Below, one piece after another: positions 17,328 through 25,080 of a stretch of DNA of 64,000 bases. The position numbers and the translations under genes were made by a program. The stretch is from Aliishimia sp963678085 (GTDB lineage Bacteria; Pseudomonadota; Alphaproteobacteria; Rhodobacterales; Rhodobacteraceae): the NCBI GenBank assembly GCA_963678085.1, contig OY782680.1, positions 1,860,001-1,924,000 of the forward strand, in the 5' to 3' direction. Numbering within the stretch: the first letter of the stretch is position 1; each line of letters begins with the position of its first letter. The notes under the pieces are model-generated. The model saw nothing but the letters and a program-made list of their open reading frames with translations. It did no database searches and had not been told where the DNA came from.

Positions 17328-17771
17328 ATGCCCACTCATTCTGAAACAAAATTTTTACCCTATACGCCATCGCAGATGTATGAGCTTGTCGCGGATGTTG
17401 CAAACTACCCTCAGTTCCTGCCCTGGTGCGCTGCTGCGCGTATTCGTAAGAATGTCCCACAAGGCGCGGCGACGTTGCTGGAGGCGGATTTGGTGATTTC
17501 GTTCAAGGTCTTTCGTGAGCGCTTTGGCAGTCGGGTGCTTCTATGGCCGCAGGAGCAGAAAATTGACACGGAATACTTGGATGGACCCTTCAAATATATG
17601 AAATCCAATTGGGCCTTCACGCCGGCAGAAGGTGGCTGCGAAGTTGAATTTTTTGTTGATTTTGAGTTCAAGAATGCCATTTTGCAAAAAATAATCGGGG
17701 TGGTTTTTAACGAGGCGATGCACCGGATCGTGCGGGCCTTTGAAGCGCGGGCGCAAGAACTATATGGATAA
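17328..17771 (+). CDS. START-domain ubiquinone-binding/RatA-like protein (COQ10 family)
   Basis: A 147-residue single-domain SRPBCC/START protein with the family opening YTPSQMYELVADVANYPQFLPWC and the C-terminal FNEAMHRIVRAFEARAQELYG helix. Mitochondrial and alphaproteobacterial relatives (COQ10) bind ubiquinone and support respiration; the E. coli relative RatA was described as a ribosome-association toxin. In an alphaproteobacterium next to lipA the COQ10 role is more likely, but that is inference. Its stop overlaps the next gene by 8 nt. Confidence 0.82.
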   Translation: MPTHSETKFLPYTPSQMYELVADVANYPQFLPWCAAARIRKNVPQGAATLLEADLVISFKVFRERFGSRVLLWPQEQKIDTEYLDGPFKYMKSNWAFTPAEGGCEVEFFVDFEFKNAILQKIIGVVFNEAMHRIVRAFEARAQELYG

Positions 17772-19041
17772 TGGTATCACCGCAATTTTAAGGGCTTGCC
17801 GCGGCGCGGAAACCGCCGATGGTTTGGCCGTTATGCGCCTTTCCTTGCTTGATTGGATGGCGGTTGGGTTAGCAGGTTTGCAAGAGCCCGTTTCGCAGAT
17901 TATGCATAAGTTTGCAGCTCAAGAAGCCGGAGCGCCACATGCGTCCCTGTTTGGTGGAGGGCGCGCGCCTACGCGGATGGCGGCTTTGGTGAATGGGACG
18001 ATTTCCCATGCCCTTGATTATGATGACACGCATTTTGCACATATTGGGCACCCATCTGTTGCGGTGATACCGGCTGCTTTGGCTGTTGCAGAGGCGCAGG
18101 GCGCGAGTTTGCAAAGTTTTGTGCGGGCTGCGTTCTTGGGCTGCGAGGCGTCGATCCGGTTTGGTTTGCTATTTGGTCGTGAGCATTATCAAATCGGATT
18201 TCATCAAACTGGAACGGCTGGGGCATTTGGCGCTGCCTACGCTACTGCGTGTTTGTTAACCGATGATGAGGCTTTGCACGCGCAGGTTCTGGGGCTTGTG
18301 AGCACGCGCGCTTCGGGTTTGAAATCTCAATTCGGCACGATGGGAAAACCTTATAATGCGGGGGCGGCAGCTTCTAATGGGGTGGAAGCCGCATTGTTGG
18401 CGGAGCTGGGTTTCGTCTCTAATCCTCAAGCGCTTTCAGGAATAAATGGATTTTTGCAAACCCATCATGCGAATGGTTCGTTGAGTGCTCAGCCCGGCTG
18501 CCTTATGCAGGCCGTGAGCCACAAGTTTCATGCCTGCTGCCACGGTCTTCATGCTGCTTTAGAGGCTTTGCAAAATCTCGATGCATTGGATTTGCAATCG
18601 TTGCAAAGCATAGAGGTGCAGACCCATCCGCGTTGGATGACAGTGTGCAACCAAAGAGAGCCTATCACGGGGCTTGGCGCGAAGTTCAGTTATAATACCG
18701 TCATCGCCCTATCTTTGCTTGGGCACGATACGGCAGCTTTGCAAACTTATTCTGACGCCCTAGCTTGCGATCCGAAAGTGGTCGAGCTGCGAGATCGAGT
18801 ACATGTTTTTGCAAACCCCGCGCTCACCGAAACGCAGGCGCAGCTGGCTGTTCATTTAGAGGCTGGAACGCTGTATGCGGAGTTTGATTTGGAGACGCTC
18901 CAGCCATTAAGTCAACGTCAAGAGCGTGTGAGGCGTAAAGCGGAAAGCCTGATTGGGGCGCAAAAAACAGAGCAAATTTGGTCTGTTATTGAGGGGCACA
19001 AGGAGGCACCGATCTCTGATTTGACCCGATTTATGGCATGA
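17764..19041 (+). CDS. MmgE/PrpD family protein
   Basis: A 425-residue member of the MmgE/PrpD superfamily, which includes 2-methylcitrate dehydratase and cis-aconitate decarboxylase. Visible family marks are HALDYDDTHFAHIGHPSVAVIPAAL (residues about 80-105), FHQTGTAGAFGAAYA and the conserved KFHACCHGLHAAL segment. It lacks a neighbouring methylcitrate operon, so the substrate is not clear. The ATG at 17764 overlaps the end of the START gene, suggesting translational coupling. The gene carries five TTTGCAAA copies, nearly all read as Leu-Gln. Confidence 0.8.
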   Translation: MDNGITAILRACRGAETADGLAVMRLSLLDWMAVGLAGLQEPVSQIMHKFAAQEAGAPHASLFGGGRAPTRMAALVNGTISHALDYDDTHFAHIGHPSVAVIPAALAVAEAQGASLQSFVRAAFLGCEASIRFGLLFGREHYQIGFHQTGTAGAFGAAYATACLLTDDEALHAQVLGLVSTRASGLKSQFGTMGKPYNAGAAASNGVEAALLAELGFVSNPQALSGINGFLQTHHANGSLSAQPGCLMQAVSHKFHACCHGLHAALEALQNLDALDLQSLQSIEVQTHPRWMTVCNQREPITGLGAKFSYNTVIALSLLGHDTAALQTYSDALACDPKVVELRDRVHVFANPALTETQAQLAVHLEAGTLYAEFDLETLQPLSQRQERVRRKAESLIGAQKTEQIWSVIEGHKEAPISDLTRFMA

Positions 19042-19043
19042 AA

Positions 19044-19066
19044 ACGGGCCCCAAATTGGAGCCCGT
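19044..19066 (-). terminator. Hairpin terminator between convergent genes
   Basis: Arms ACGGGC and GCCCGT enclose CCAA/TTGG, with one mismatch between. On the minus strand the stem is followed by TTTT, so it fits an intrinsic terminator for amt. It could also act weakly for the PrpD gene, whose stop is 3 nt away. Confidence 0.55.
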
Positions 19067-19087
19067 ATCTAGGTTTTAGAGGTTAGA

Positions 19088-20269
19088 TTAGCTCGTCATA
19101 TCATACGCACGCTCACCATGTGAGGTTAGGTCCAGCCCGATTTCTTCAGCTTCCGCGTCTACGCGTAGCCCGAAAATAGCTTTTGAAATCAAGATAATGA
19201 CTGTTGTTGTAACAGTGGTCCATACCCCCACAACCAAAAGGCCGCCAAGCTGCGCTGTCCAGTCTGCAAGGCCAAAGATGGCCAGCATCACAATTCCCAA
19301 TATGCCACCCACGCCGTGCACGGCAAAGACGTCCAAAGTGTCATCAATTTTCAATGTGTTTTTGACAACTCCGCACAATTCCTGACACATGATGCCAGCG
19401 ATTGCGCCGATAATCAGTGCTTGCACCGGATCAACCGAGCCAGAGGCAGGGGTGATGGAGGCGAGCCCTGCAATTGTTCCAGTCACTATGCCCACGAGAG
19501 AGGCCTTGCCATAGCGGATTCGCTCCCAGAGAGCCCAGGTTAAAGACGCGGTTGCTGCCGAGATATGCGTAACGGTCAGCGCCATTGCGGCACCCCCGTC
19601 GGCAGCAAGCTGCGATCCGCCGTTAAAGCCGAACCAGCCCACCCAGAGCATAGCTGCGCCAATCATGACCATGCCTGGATTATGTGGCGGTTTATTTTTA
19701 ACCTTCCGCCCGCCGAGCATGGCAGCCAAAATCAAAGCTGCAATACCTGCAGTTTGGTGTACCACGATTCCCCCTGCAAAATCGTTAACGCCCTGGGCGA
19801 AAAGTGCGCCGTCACCGCCAGCCAATAGCCCTCCGCCCCAGATCCAATGGGCGACAGGTGCATAGCAGATCAGCATCCACAGGCCGGAAAAAAGCATCAC
19901 AAAGCCGTATGTAATCCGCTCGACATAAGCGCCGACGATCAAAGCGGGGGTGATGATTGCAAAGGTCATTTGAAAGGCAAAGAACAGCACTTCTGGTATT
20001 GTTCCGGACACAGTATCTGCGTCGATGCCTGTCAAAAACGCTTTTCCCAGACCGCCCCAATACGCATTGGCGTCACCAAATGCGATTGAATACCCGAGTG
20101 CGAGCCAAAGCACGCTCATCAAGCATGCTATTGAAAAACAATGCATAAATACGCTTAACACATTGCGTGCGCGGACCAGTCCGCCGTAAAAAAGTGCAAG
20201 TCCTGGTAATGTCATAAACAGCACCAATGCTGTTGCGACGATGATCCAGGCTGTATCGGCCCCTACCAT
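19088..20269 (-). CDS. amt: Ammonium transporter
   Basis: A 393-residue polytopic Amt/MEP/Rh protein with about eleven hydrophobic helices. The pore histidines appear in GGIVVHQTAG and VFAVHGVGGILG, and the signature DFAGGIVVHQTAGIAAL is intact. It conducts ammonium into the cell. The ATG at 20269 is preceded by GGGGGA. No glnK (PII) gene adjoins it, although amt is usually the second gene of a glnK-amt pair; control by PII would have to be in trans. Nitrogen regulators ntrBC and ntrYX lie 2-8 kb away. Confidence 0.93.
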   Translation of the reverse strand: MVGADTAWIIVATALVLFMTLPGLALFYGGLVRARNVLSVFMHCFSIACLMSVLWLALGYSIAFGDANAYWGGLGKAFLTGIDADTVSGTIPEVLFFAFQMTFAIITPALIVGAYVERITYGFVMLFSGLWMLICYAPVAHWIWGGGLLAGGDGALFAQGVNDFAGGIVVHQTAGIAALILAAMLGGRKVKNKPPHNPGMVMIGAAMLWVGWFGFNGGSQLAADGGAAMALTVTHISAATASLTWALWERIRYGKASLVGIVTGTIAGLASITPASGSVDPVQALIIGAIAGIMCQELCGVVKNTLKIDDTLDVFAVHGVGGILGIVMLAIFGLADWTAQLGGLLVVGVWTTVTTTVIILISKAIFGLRVDAEAEEIGLDLTSHGERAYDMTS

Positions 20270-20408
20270 GAGATTCCCCCAATTTTCCTATTTCGTGCGT
20301 TCAACAGCATGAAGGGGGCAGGCGGAACAAATTCTTCCTGTGGCAGCGCGTGATCGTTGCGAAAATTGCGAATTGCAAATTATTTGCTCGGTTTTGGTGG
20401 GGTTTTGA

Positions 20409-20888
20409 TTAAATTTTGGTCAATTTGCAAAGCCGGGTGTGTATCATGTCCAGCGCATGGCTTGCGGATTTTGCGCGGATAGCCTGACGCCCCAGGGGAC
20501 CAAATTCGACCTTTTGCGTTTCCACTCGTGTGTTGCTGGCTATGCCAAAGCAGACAAGACCTTCGGGCTTAAATTCCGATCCGCCTGGGCCTGCAATTCC
20601 GGTGACTGATATGGCTAACGTCGCGCAAGAACGCTCCAAAGCGCCTCGCGCCATTTGCGCCGCGACCTCTTCACTGACGGCTCCGTATTTTGTTAATGTT
20701 CCCTCATCTACCCCGAGCATTTGCAATTTGGCATTATTTGAATAAGTCACAAATCCGCTGTCAAACATGACCGATGCGCCTGGGGGATCAGTGAGACGGG
20801 CAGCGAGCATGCCGCCTGTGCAGCTTTCAGCTGCTGCAATTGTTTGCATATGGGTTTTGCAAAGTTGCAAAATGTCTAATACGATCAT
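20409..20888 (-). CDS. pncC: CinA C-terminal domain protein, nicotinamide-nucleotide amidohydrolase
   Basis: A 159-residue stand-alone CinA C-terminal domain. It has the catalytic AAAESCTGGMLAARLTD near the N terminus and ISVTGIAGPGG in the middle. The E. coli homologue PncC deamidates NMN to NaMN in NAD recycling. It starts at ATG 20888, overlapping the stop of pgpA by 4 nt, so the two form an operon. A TTTGCAAA lies 8 bp from a second TTGCAAA near its start. Confidence 0.87.
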   Translation of the reverse strand: MIVLDILQLCKTHMQTIAAAESCTGGMLAARLTDPPGASVMFDSGFVTYSNNAKLQMLGVDEGTLTKYGAVSEEVAAQMARGALERSCATLAISVTGIAGPGGSEFKPEGLVCFGIASNTRVETQKVEFGPLGRQAIRAKSASHALDMIHTRLCKLTKI

Positions 20889-21394
20889 AGCCCCATAACT
20901 CCATGATAGAGACCAGCGAGGATGATCACGCCAAGCGCTGCGAAAAGCCCCGCGATAACATCGTCTAGCATGACGCCAAGAGCCGTTTGGCGGCGATCCG
21001 CCCAGCCGATCGGACCGGGTTTCCAGATGTCAAACAGGCGAAACAAGACAAAGGCAGCGATCCATCCAGGATAAAGGACAAGAACGTTAATGTCTTTGCT
21101 CCAGGCTGCATAGCTTAGGGGCAGAATTGCAATCCATTGACCGACGAGCTCATCCACGACGATTTCATCCGGGTCATGGTCCTGCGCCCCATTTGTCATC
21201 ACGCGTGTCGCCCACCATCCCTTGAGAAAGCCAATGACAACGCCCAAAGCAAGCAGGGGAAAGCCGCCCAAAACATGTAGCAGCCAGCCCCAGGGCAAAG
21301 CGATGAGCGATCCCCAAGTGCCCGGTGCAGGCCGTATATATCCGACCCCGAGAACAGTTCCGATGAGTTTGGCGAGGGGTAGCATGGCGGTCAT
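20885..21394 (-). CDS. pgpA: Phosphatidylglycerophosphatase A
   Basis: A 169-residue membrane phosphatase that dephosphorylates phosphatidylglycerophosphate to phosphatidylglycerol. Family marks are GYIRPAPGTWGSL at the N terminus, the acidic motif DPDEIVVDELVGQW, and FRLFDIWKPGPIGWADR. Three to four hydrophobic helices are visible. I start at ATG 21394 (MTAMLP) behind CAGGA; ATG 21385 is equally plausible, and the open frame upstream of it lacks family similarity. Operon with pncC, divergent from dusB. Confidence 0.9.
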   Translation of the reverse strand: MTAMLPLAKLIGTVLGVGYIRPAPGTWGSLIALPWGWLLHVLGGFPLLALGVVIGFLKGWWATRVMTNGAQDHDPDEIVVDELVGQWIAILPLSYAAWSKDINVLVLYPGWIAAFVLFRLFDIWKPGPIGWADRRQTALGVMLDDVIAGLFAALGVIILAGLYHGVMGL

Positions 21395-21563
21395 CTTCCT
21401 GTGACAAGATAGGGTCAAGTTTAGCAAAGTCGCAAAGGGAAATTTGCAAATGCCGATTTTTTGTGCGTTTGCCCTATTTTCCAAACATTAGGGCCGCGCG
21501 ATTCATTGCCTCTTATCTATCTCTAAATTAGGCAGAGCGTAAGAGTGCGAGGATCTCGGGAAC

Positions 21564-22547
21564 ATGTCCCATACGCCCCCATTGCAAATGACGATGCCGA
21601 TTGCGTTGGCCCCTATGGCTGGGATCACGGATTTACCCTTTCGTAATCTGGTGCGAAAGTTTGGTGCGGGGCTTGTGGTGTCTGAGATGGTCGCGAGTGA
21701 AGATATGCTGAATGCGCGTCCCGGCACGCGCGAGCGGGCGGAGTTGGGCCTTGGGATCGAGGGCAGCGCGGTTCAACTGGCCGGGCGCGCGCCAGGTCCT
21801 TTGGCTGAGGCTGCAAAGATGGTTGCAGGGCAGGGGGCCTGTGTCATTGACATCAATATGGGCTGCCCGGCGAAAAAGGTGACGAGTGGTTATTCGGGTT
21901 CCGCCCTGATGAAGGATCTTGATCACGCGCTCACGTTGATCGAAGCTGTTGTGCGGTCCGTTGATATTCCTGTGACCCTAAAGACACGGCTTGGCTGGGA
22001 TGATCAGAGCCTCAATGCCGCTGAACTGGCGCGGCGTGCGGAGGTTGCTGGGATCAAAATGATCACAATTCACGGCCGAACGCGTTGCCAGTTTTATAAA
22101 GGGGACGCCAATTGGGCGGCGATTAACCATGTAAAACGGGCGGTGACGATTCCGGTTCTTGCAAATGGTGACATTAATGACACACGCACCGCGCGCCAAG
22201 CTCTTGTCCGCTCTGGCGCGGATGGAATTATGATTGGGCGCGGTGCGCAAGGGCGGCCCTGGCTGTTGGCGCAAATTGCCCATGATCTATGGGATGCGCC
22301 TAGGCCGCAGATTCCGCAGAAAGGCGATTTGGCGCAGATGATAGCCGGGCATTATGAAGATATGCTGAGCTTTTATGGCAGGCCTCTGGGGGTGCGCTGC
22401 GCTCGTAAGCACCTGGGTTGGTATCTTGAAGTTGCAAATATTGCAAAGCCTGTCCGGCAGGAAATCTTAACCGAAACGGATCCGGCGCGGGTGCTGCGCC
22501 GCCTGTTGCAAATTTTTGCAAATGCCCCACTCAATGAGGTCGCATAA
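21564..22547 (+). CDS. dusB: tRNA-dihydrouridine synthase B (NifR3)
   Basis: A 327-residue flavoprotein that reduces uridine to dihydrouridine in tRNA. It has the FMN-binding APMAGITDLPFR, the catalytic Cys in NMGCPAKKVTSGYSGSALM, TIHGRTRCQFYKGDANW and GADGIMIGRGAQGRPW. In Rhodobacter this gene, called nifR3, is the first of the ntrBC operon, exactly as here: its TAA overlaps the ATG of ntrB by one base. TTTGCAAA sits just before the stop. Confidence 0.95.
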   Translation: MSHTPPLQMTMPIALAPMAGITDLPFRNLVRKFGAGLVVSEMVASEDMLNARPGTRERAELGLGIEGSAVQLAGRAPGPLAEAAKMVAGQGACVIDINMGCPAKKVTSGYSGSALMKDLDHALTLIEAVVRSVDIPVTLKTRLGWDDQSLNAAELARRAEVAGIKMITIHGRTRCQFYKGDANWAAINHVKRAVTIPVLANGDINDTRTARQALVRSGADGIMIGRGAQGRPWLLAQIAHDLWDAPRPQIPQKGDLAQMIAGHYEDMLSFYGRPLGVRCARKHLGWYLEVANIAKPVRQEILTETDPARVLRRLLQIFANAPLNEVA

Positions 22548-23623
22548 TGCCGCAAGATGTTGATCTTTGGTCCTCTTTGCCCGTGCCAGCCATTCGGATT
22601 GGCCCGGATGACAGCGTTTTGGACATTAATTCTGCTGCGGAAGGCTTTCTGAATCTCTCGGCGCGGTCCGCATGTGGTGTGCCTGTTTGGGATTTGGTAA
22701 CGATTGATGCCCCGCTTGAGGATGCGTTTCAACGGGCACGTCGGAGCGGAACCCCTTTATTTGTTAATGATGTCGATGTGGGCTCGGGGTTTCGCGCCCC
22801 GGTACAATCGGCTTTGCAAATTGCACCTCTCCATGGAGCGCCCGGTGAGATGTTGATGCTCATTTCCCCGCGCGAGCTGGCAGAGCGCGTGACGCAAAGC
22901 AATTCTGTAAAGTCCGCCGCCCAATCTGCCATTGGTATGGCGGAAATGCTGGCCCATGAGATCAAAAATCCTCTCGCAGGGATTACTGGCGCGGCGCAGT
23001 TGCTTAGCATGAACCTATCTGCTGAAGATCAAGAGCTGACCGATTTGATCGTCGCCGAAACGCGCCGTGTGGTGAAATTGCTTGAGCAGGTGGAGCAGTT
23101 CGGAAATCTTTCTGCCCCCGAGTTGATGCCAATCAATATCCATGATGTTTTGGATCGGGCGCGGCGATCTGCGCTGCTGGGATTTGGGGCGCATATGAAG
23201 ATCGTTGAGGCTTATGACCCCTCGCTCCCGCTGGCTTTGGGCGATGGCGATCAGCTGTTGCAAGTGGTGTTGAATCTGCTCAAAAATGCCTCTGAAGCGG
23301 CGGAGAAGGCGGGCGGGACGATCACGTTAAAAACCTATTTTGAGCATTCTTTCCGCTTGCGCCGCTCGGACGGGACGGGGCTATCTCTGCCTTTGCAAAT
23401 CGAGATTTGCGATGATGGGCCGGGCTTACCGCCTGAAATTAAAGACGATATATTTGACCCCTTTGTGTCGGGCAAAGAAAATGGCACTGGGCTTGGGCTC
23501 GCGCTGGTGAGTAAAATAATTTCTGACCATAATGGCCGTGTTGCCGTGACATCGGTGCCCGGCAAAACCCTATTTCGCCTTTCTCTGCCGCGCGCAGCGA
23601 AGCTTCACAATTTTTCGGAGTAA
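22547..23623 (+). CDS. ntrB: Nitrogen regulation sensor kinase NtrB
   Basis: A 358-residue cytosolic histidine kinase. A PAS domain occupies residues about 10-110, followed by HisKA with phospho-acceptor His137 in LAHEIKNPLAGITGAAQ, and a HATPase with LLKNASEAAEKAGG (N box), ICDDGPGLPPEI and GTGLGLALV (G boxes). It responds to PII proteins and phosphorylates NtrC when nitrogen is short. It lies between dusB and ntrC, with 3 nt to ntrC. Confidence 0.94.
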   Translation: MPQDVDLWSSLPVPAIRIGPDDSVLDINSAAEGFLNLSARSACGVPVWDLVTIDAPLEDAFQRARRSGTPLFVNDVDVGSGFRAPVQSALQIAPLHGAPGEMLMLISPRELAERVTQSNSVKSAAQSAIGMAEMLAHEIKNPLAGITGAAQLLSMNLSAEDQELTDLIVAETRRVVKLLEQVEQFGNLSAPELMPINIHDVLDRARRSALLGFGAHMKIVEAYDPSLPLALGDGDQLLQVVLNLLKNASEAAEKAGGTITLKTYFEHSFRLRRSDGTGLSLPLQIEICDDGPGLPPEIKDDIFDPFVSGKENGTGLGLALVSKIISDHNGRVAVTSVPGKTLFRLSLPRAAKLHNFSE

Positions 23624-23626
23624 ATC

Positions 23627-24991
23627 ATGGATGGCACTGTTTTGGTCGCCGATGATGACCGCACCATTCGCACCGTTTTGACCCAGGCGCTAACGCGGGC
23701 GGGGTGCCGGGTTCACGCGACCTCTTCGTTAACCACGCTCATGCGCTGGGTGGCGGAGGGCAAGGGCGATGTGGTGATTTCGGACGTGGTGATGCCCGAT
23801 GGTAATGGTTTGGAAATGTTGCCAAAAATTGCCCAAGATCGCCCAGGGTTGCCTGTTATTGTGATCTCGGCGCAAAATACGATTATGACCGCGATTAAGG
23901 CAGCTGAGGCTGAGGCCTATGATTACCTGCCCAAGCCCTTTGATCTGCCTGATTTGATGAAACGCACCGCGCGCGCGCTTGAAACGCGGGTTGTGTCCGC
24001 CAAACCGAACACTGATGCGCCCCCGCCCGAAGAGTTGCCGCTGATGGGGCGCACCCTTGTTATGCAGGCGCTCTATCAGCTTGTCGCGCGGGTCATGAAT
24101 ACGGATTTGCCGGTTCTGATTTCTGGGGAAAGTGGTTCAGGTAAGAGCCTGATCGCGCGGTGTTTGCACGATTTTTCTGACCGGCGTAGCTTGCCGTTTG
24201 TGGTCACAAGTGCCGCTGATCTTGAAGCGTTAGAGGGGCCCGCGCGTGTGCTCGCCAAGGTGAAAGGTGGCACGCTTCTTATTGAAGAGATTGGAGATAT
24301 TTCAATTGAGATGCAGGCGCGCATCGTGCAGATGATGGATGCGCCGGGCGATTATGCCCCGCGCTTTTTGGCAACATCGCAATCCGATCTTGCAGCTGCA
24401 ATGGAGGCGGGCGCTGTGCGGCGTGATCTCTTTTATCGGTTGAGCGGAGCGACCTTGGCGGTGCCTTCATTGCGTGAGCGGGTGGATGATATTCTCTTAT
24501 TGGCCGAGCATTTTTTGGCGAAAGAAGAGCAAGCAGGCGCTCCAAAGCGTGGCCTGTCGGGGGAGGCGGCTGAGGTGTTGCGAAAATACAGCTGGCCAGG
24601 CAATGTGCGCCAGCTCGAAAACGCGATCCGCCGTCTTTCACTGACCTCGCGTGCGCCAGAAATCTCTGCGCTTGAGGTTGAGCAAGTCCTTGGAACTCAA
24701 CCGGAATTGGAAACACTTCAGGGGGCCGCGGCATCCTCTGAAAAATTGGGGGCCAGTGTTGAGTGGCATTTGCGTCGCTATTTCGATTTGCATGGCAATA
24801 TGCTGCCGCCCGCAGGTCTTTATCAGCGGATTTTAAGGGAGATTGAACTGCCGCTCATCGAAATCGCACTTGAGGCCACAGGGGGAAATCAGGCCAAATG
24901 CGCCGATCTCTTGGGGATCAACCGAAATACGCTGCGAAAAAAGATCTCGGAGCTGGAAATTCAGGTGACACGCCGGCGAAAGTTGATGTAA
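23627..24991 (+). CDS. ntrC: Nitrogen response regulator NtrC lacking the GAFTGA loop
   Basis: A 454-residue response regulator: receiver with phospho-acceptor Asp53 (VISDVVMPD), an AAA+ domain with Walker A GESGSGKS (167-174), and a Fis-type helix-turn-helix at the C terminus (about 415-445, GNQAKCADLLGINRNTLRKK). The loop that normally carries GAFTGA, needed to contact sigma54, is absent: between the strand after Walker A and KGGTLLIEEI there is only about 25 residues. This is the arrangement of Rhodobacter capsulatus NtrC, which activates sigma70 promoters. Cotranscribed with ntrB. Confidence 0.93.
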   Translation: MDGTVLVADDDRTIRTVLTQALTRAGCRVHATSSLTTLMRWVAEGKGDVVISDVVMPDGNGLEMLPKIAQDRPGLPVIVISAQNTIMTAIKAAEAEAYDYLPKPFDLPDLMKRTARALETRVVSAKPNTDAPPPEELPLMGRTLVMQALYQLVARVMNTDLPVLISGESGSGKSLIARCLHDFSDRRSLPFVVTSAADLEALEGPARVLAKVKGGTLLIEEIGDISIEMQARIVQMMDAPGDYAPRFLATSQSDLAAAMEAGAVRRDLFYRLSGATLAVPSLRERVDDILLLAEHFLAKEEQAGAPKRGLSGEAAEVLRKYSWPGNVRQLENAIRRLSLTSRAPEISALEVEQVLGTQPELETLQGAAASSEKLGASVEWHLRRYFDLHGNMLPPAGLYQRILREIELPLIEIALEATGGNQAKCADLLGINRNTLRKKISELEIQVTRRRKLM

Positions 24992-25080
24992 AACTGCCAC
25001 AGAGAGCGTGGCAATCGGGATACAGAACGATTGCTTTTGAATGAAACGCCCCCGAATGCTGCGGCGGGCTACAGGATAGA

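Larger units (their letters stand above)
16681..18815. repeat. TTTGCAAA-rich stretch across lipA end, hpt, ratA-like and MmgE/PrpD genes
   Basis: Eleven exact copies begin at 16681, 16879, 16903, 17157, 17180, 17681, 18108, 18453, 18567, 18738 and 18808. They lie in genes on both strands. Further one-mismatch copies (TTTGCAAC, TTTGCAAG, TTTGCAAT, GTTGCAAA) are interspersed. Confidence 0.7.
20424..23399. repeat. TTTGCAAA copies through pncC-pgpA-dusB-ntrB
   Basis: Exact copies begin at 20424, 20856, 21443, 22515, 22813 and 23392. Several are accompanied by a second TTGCAAA 8-10 bp away (20856/20865, 22431/22440, 22506/22516). After 23399 the next exact copy is at 25755, then none until 33338. 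Confidence 0.65.
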
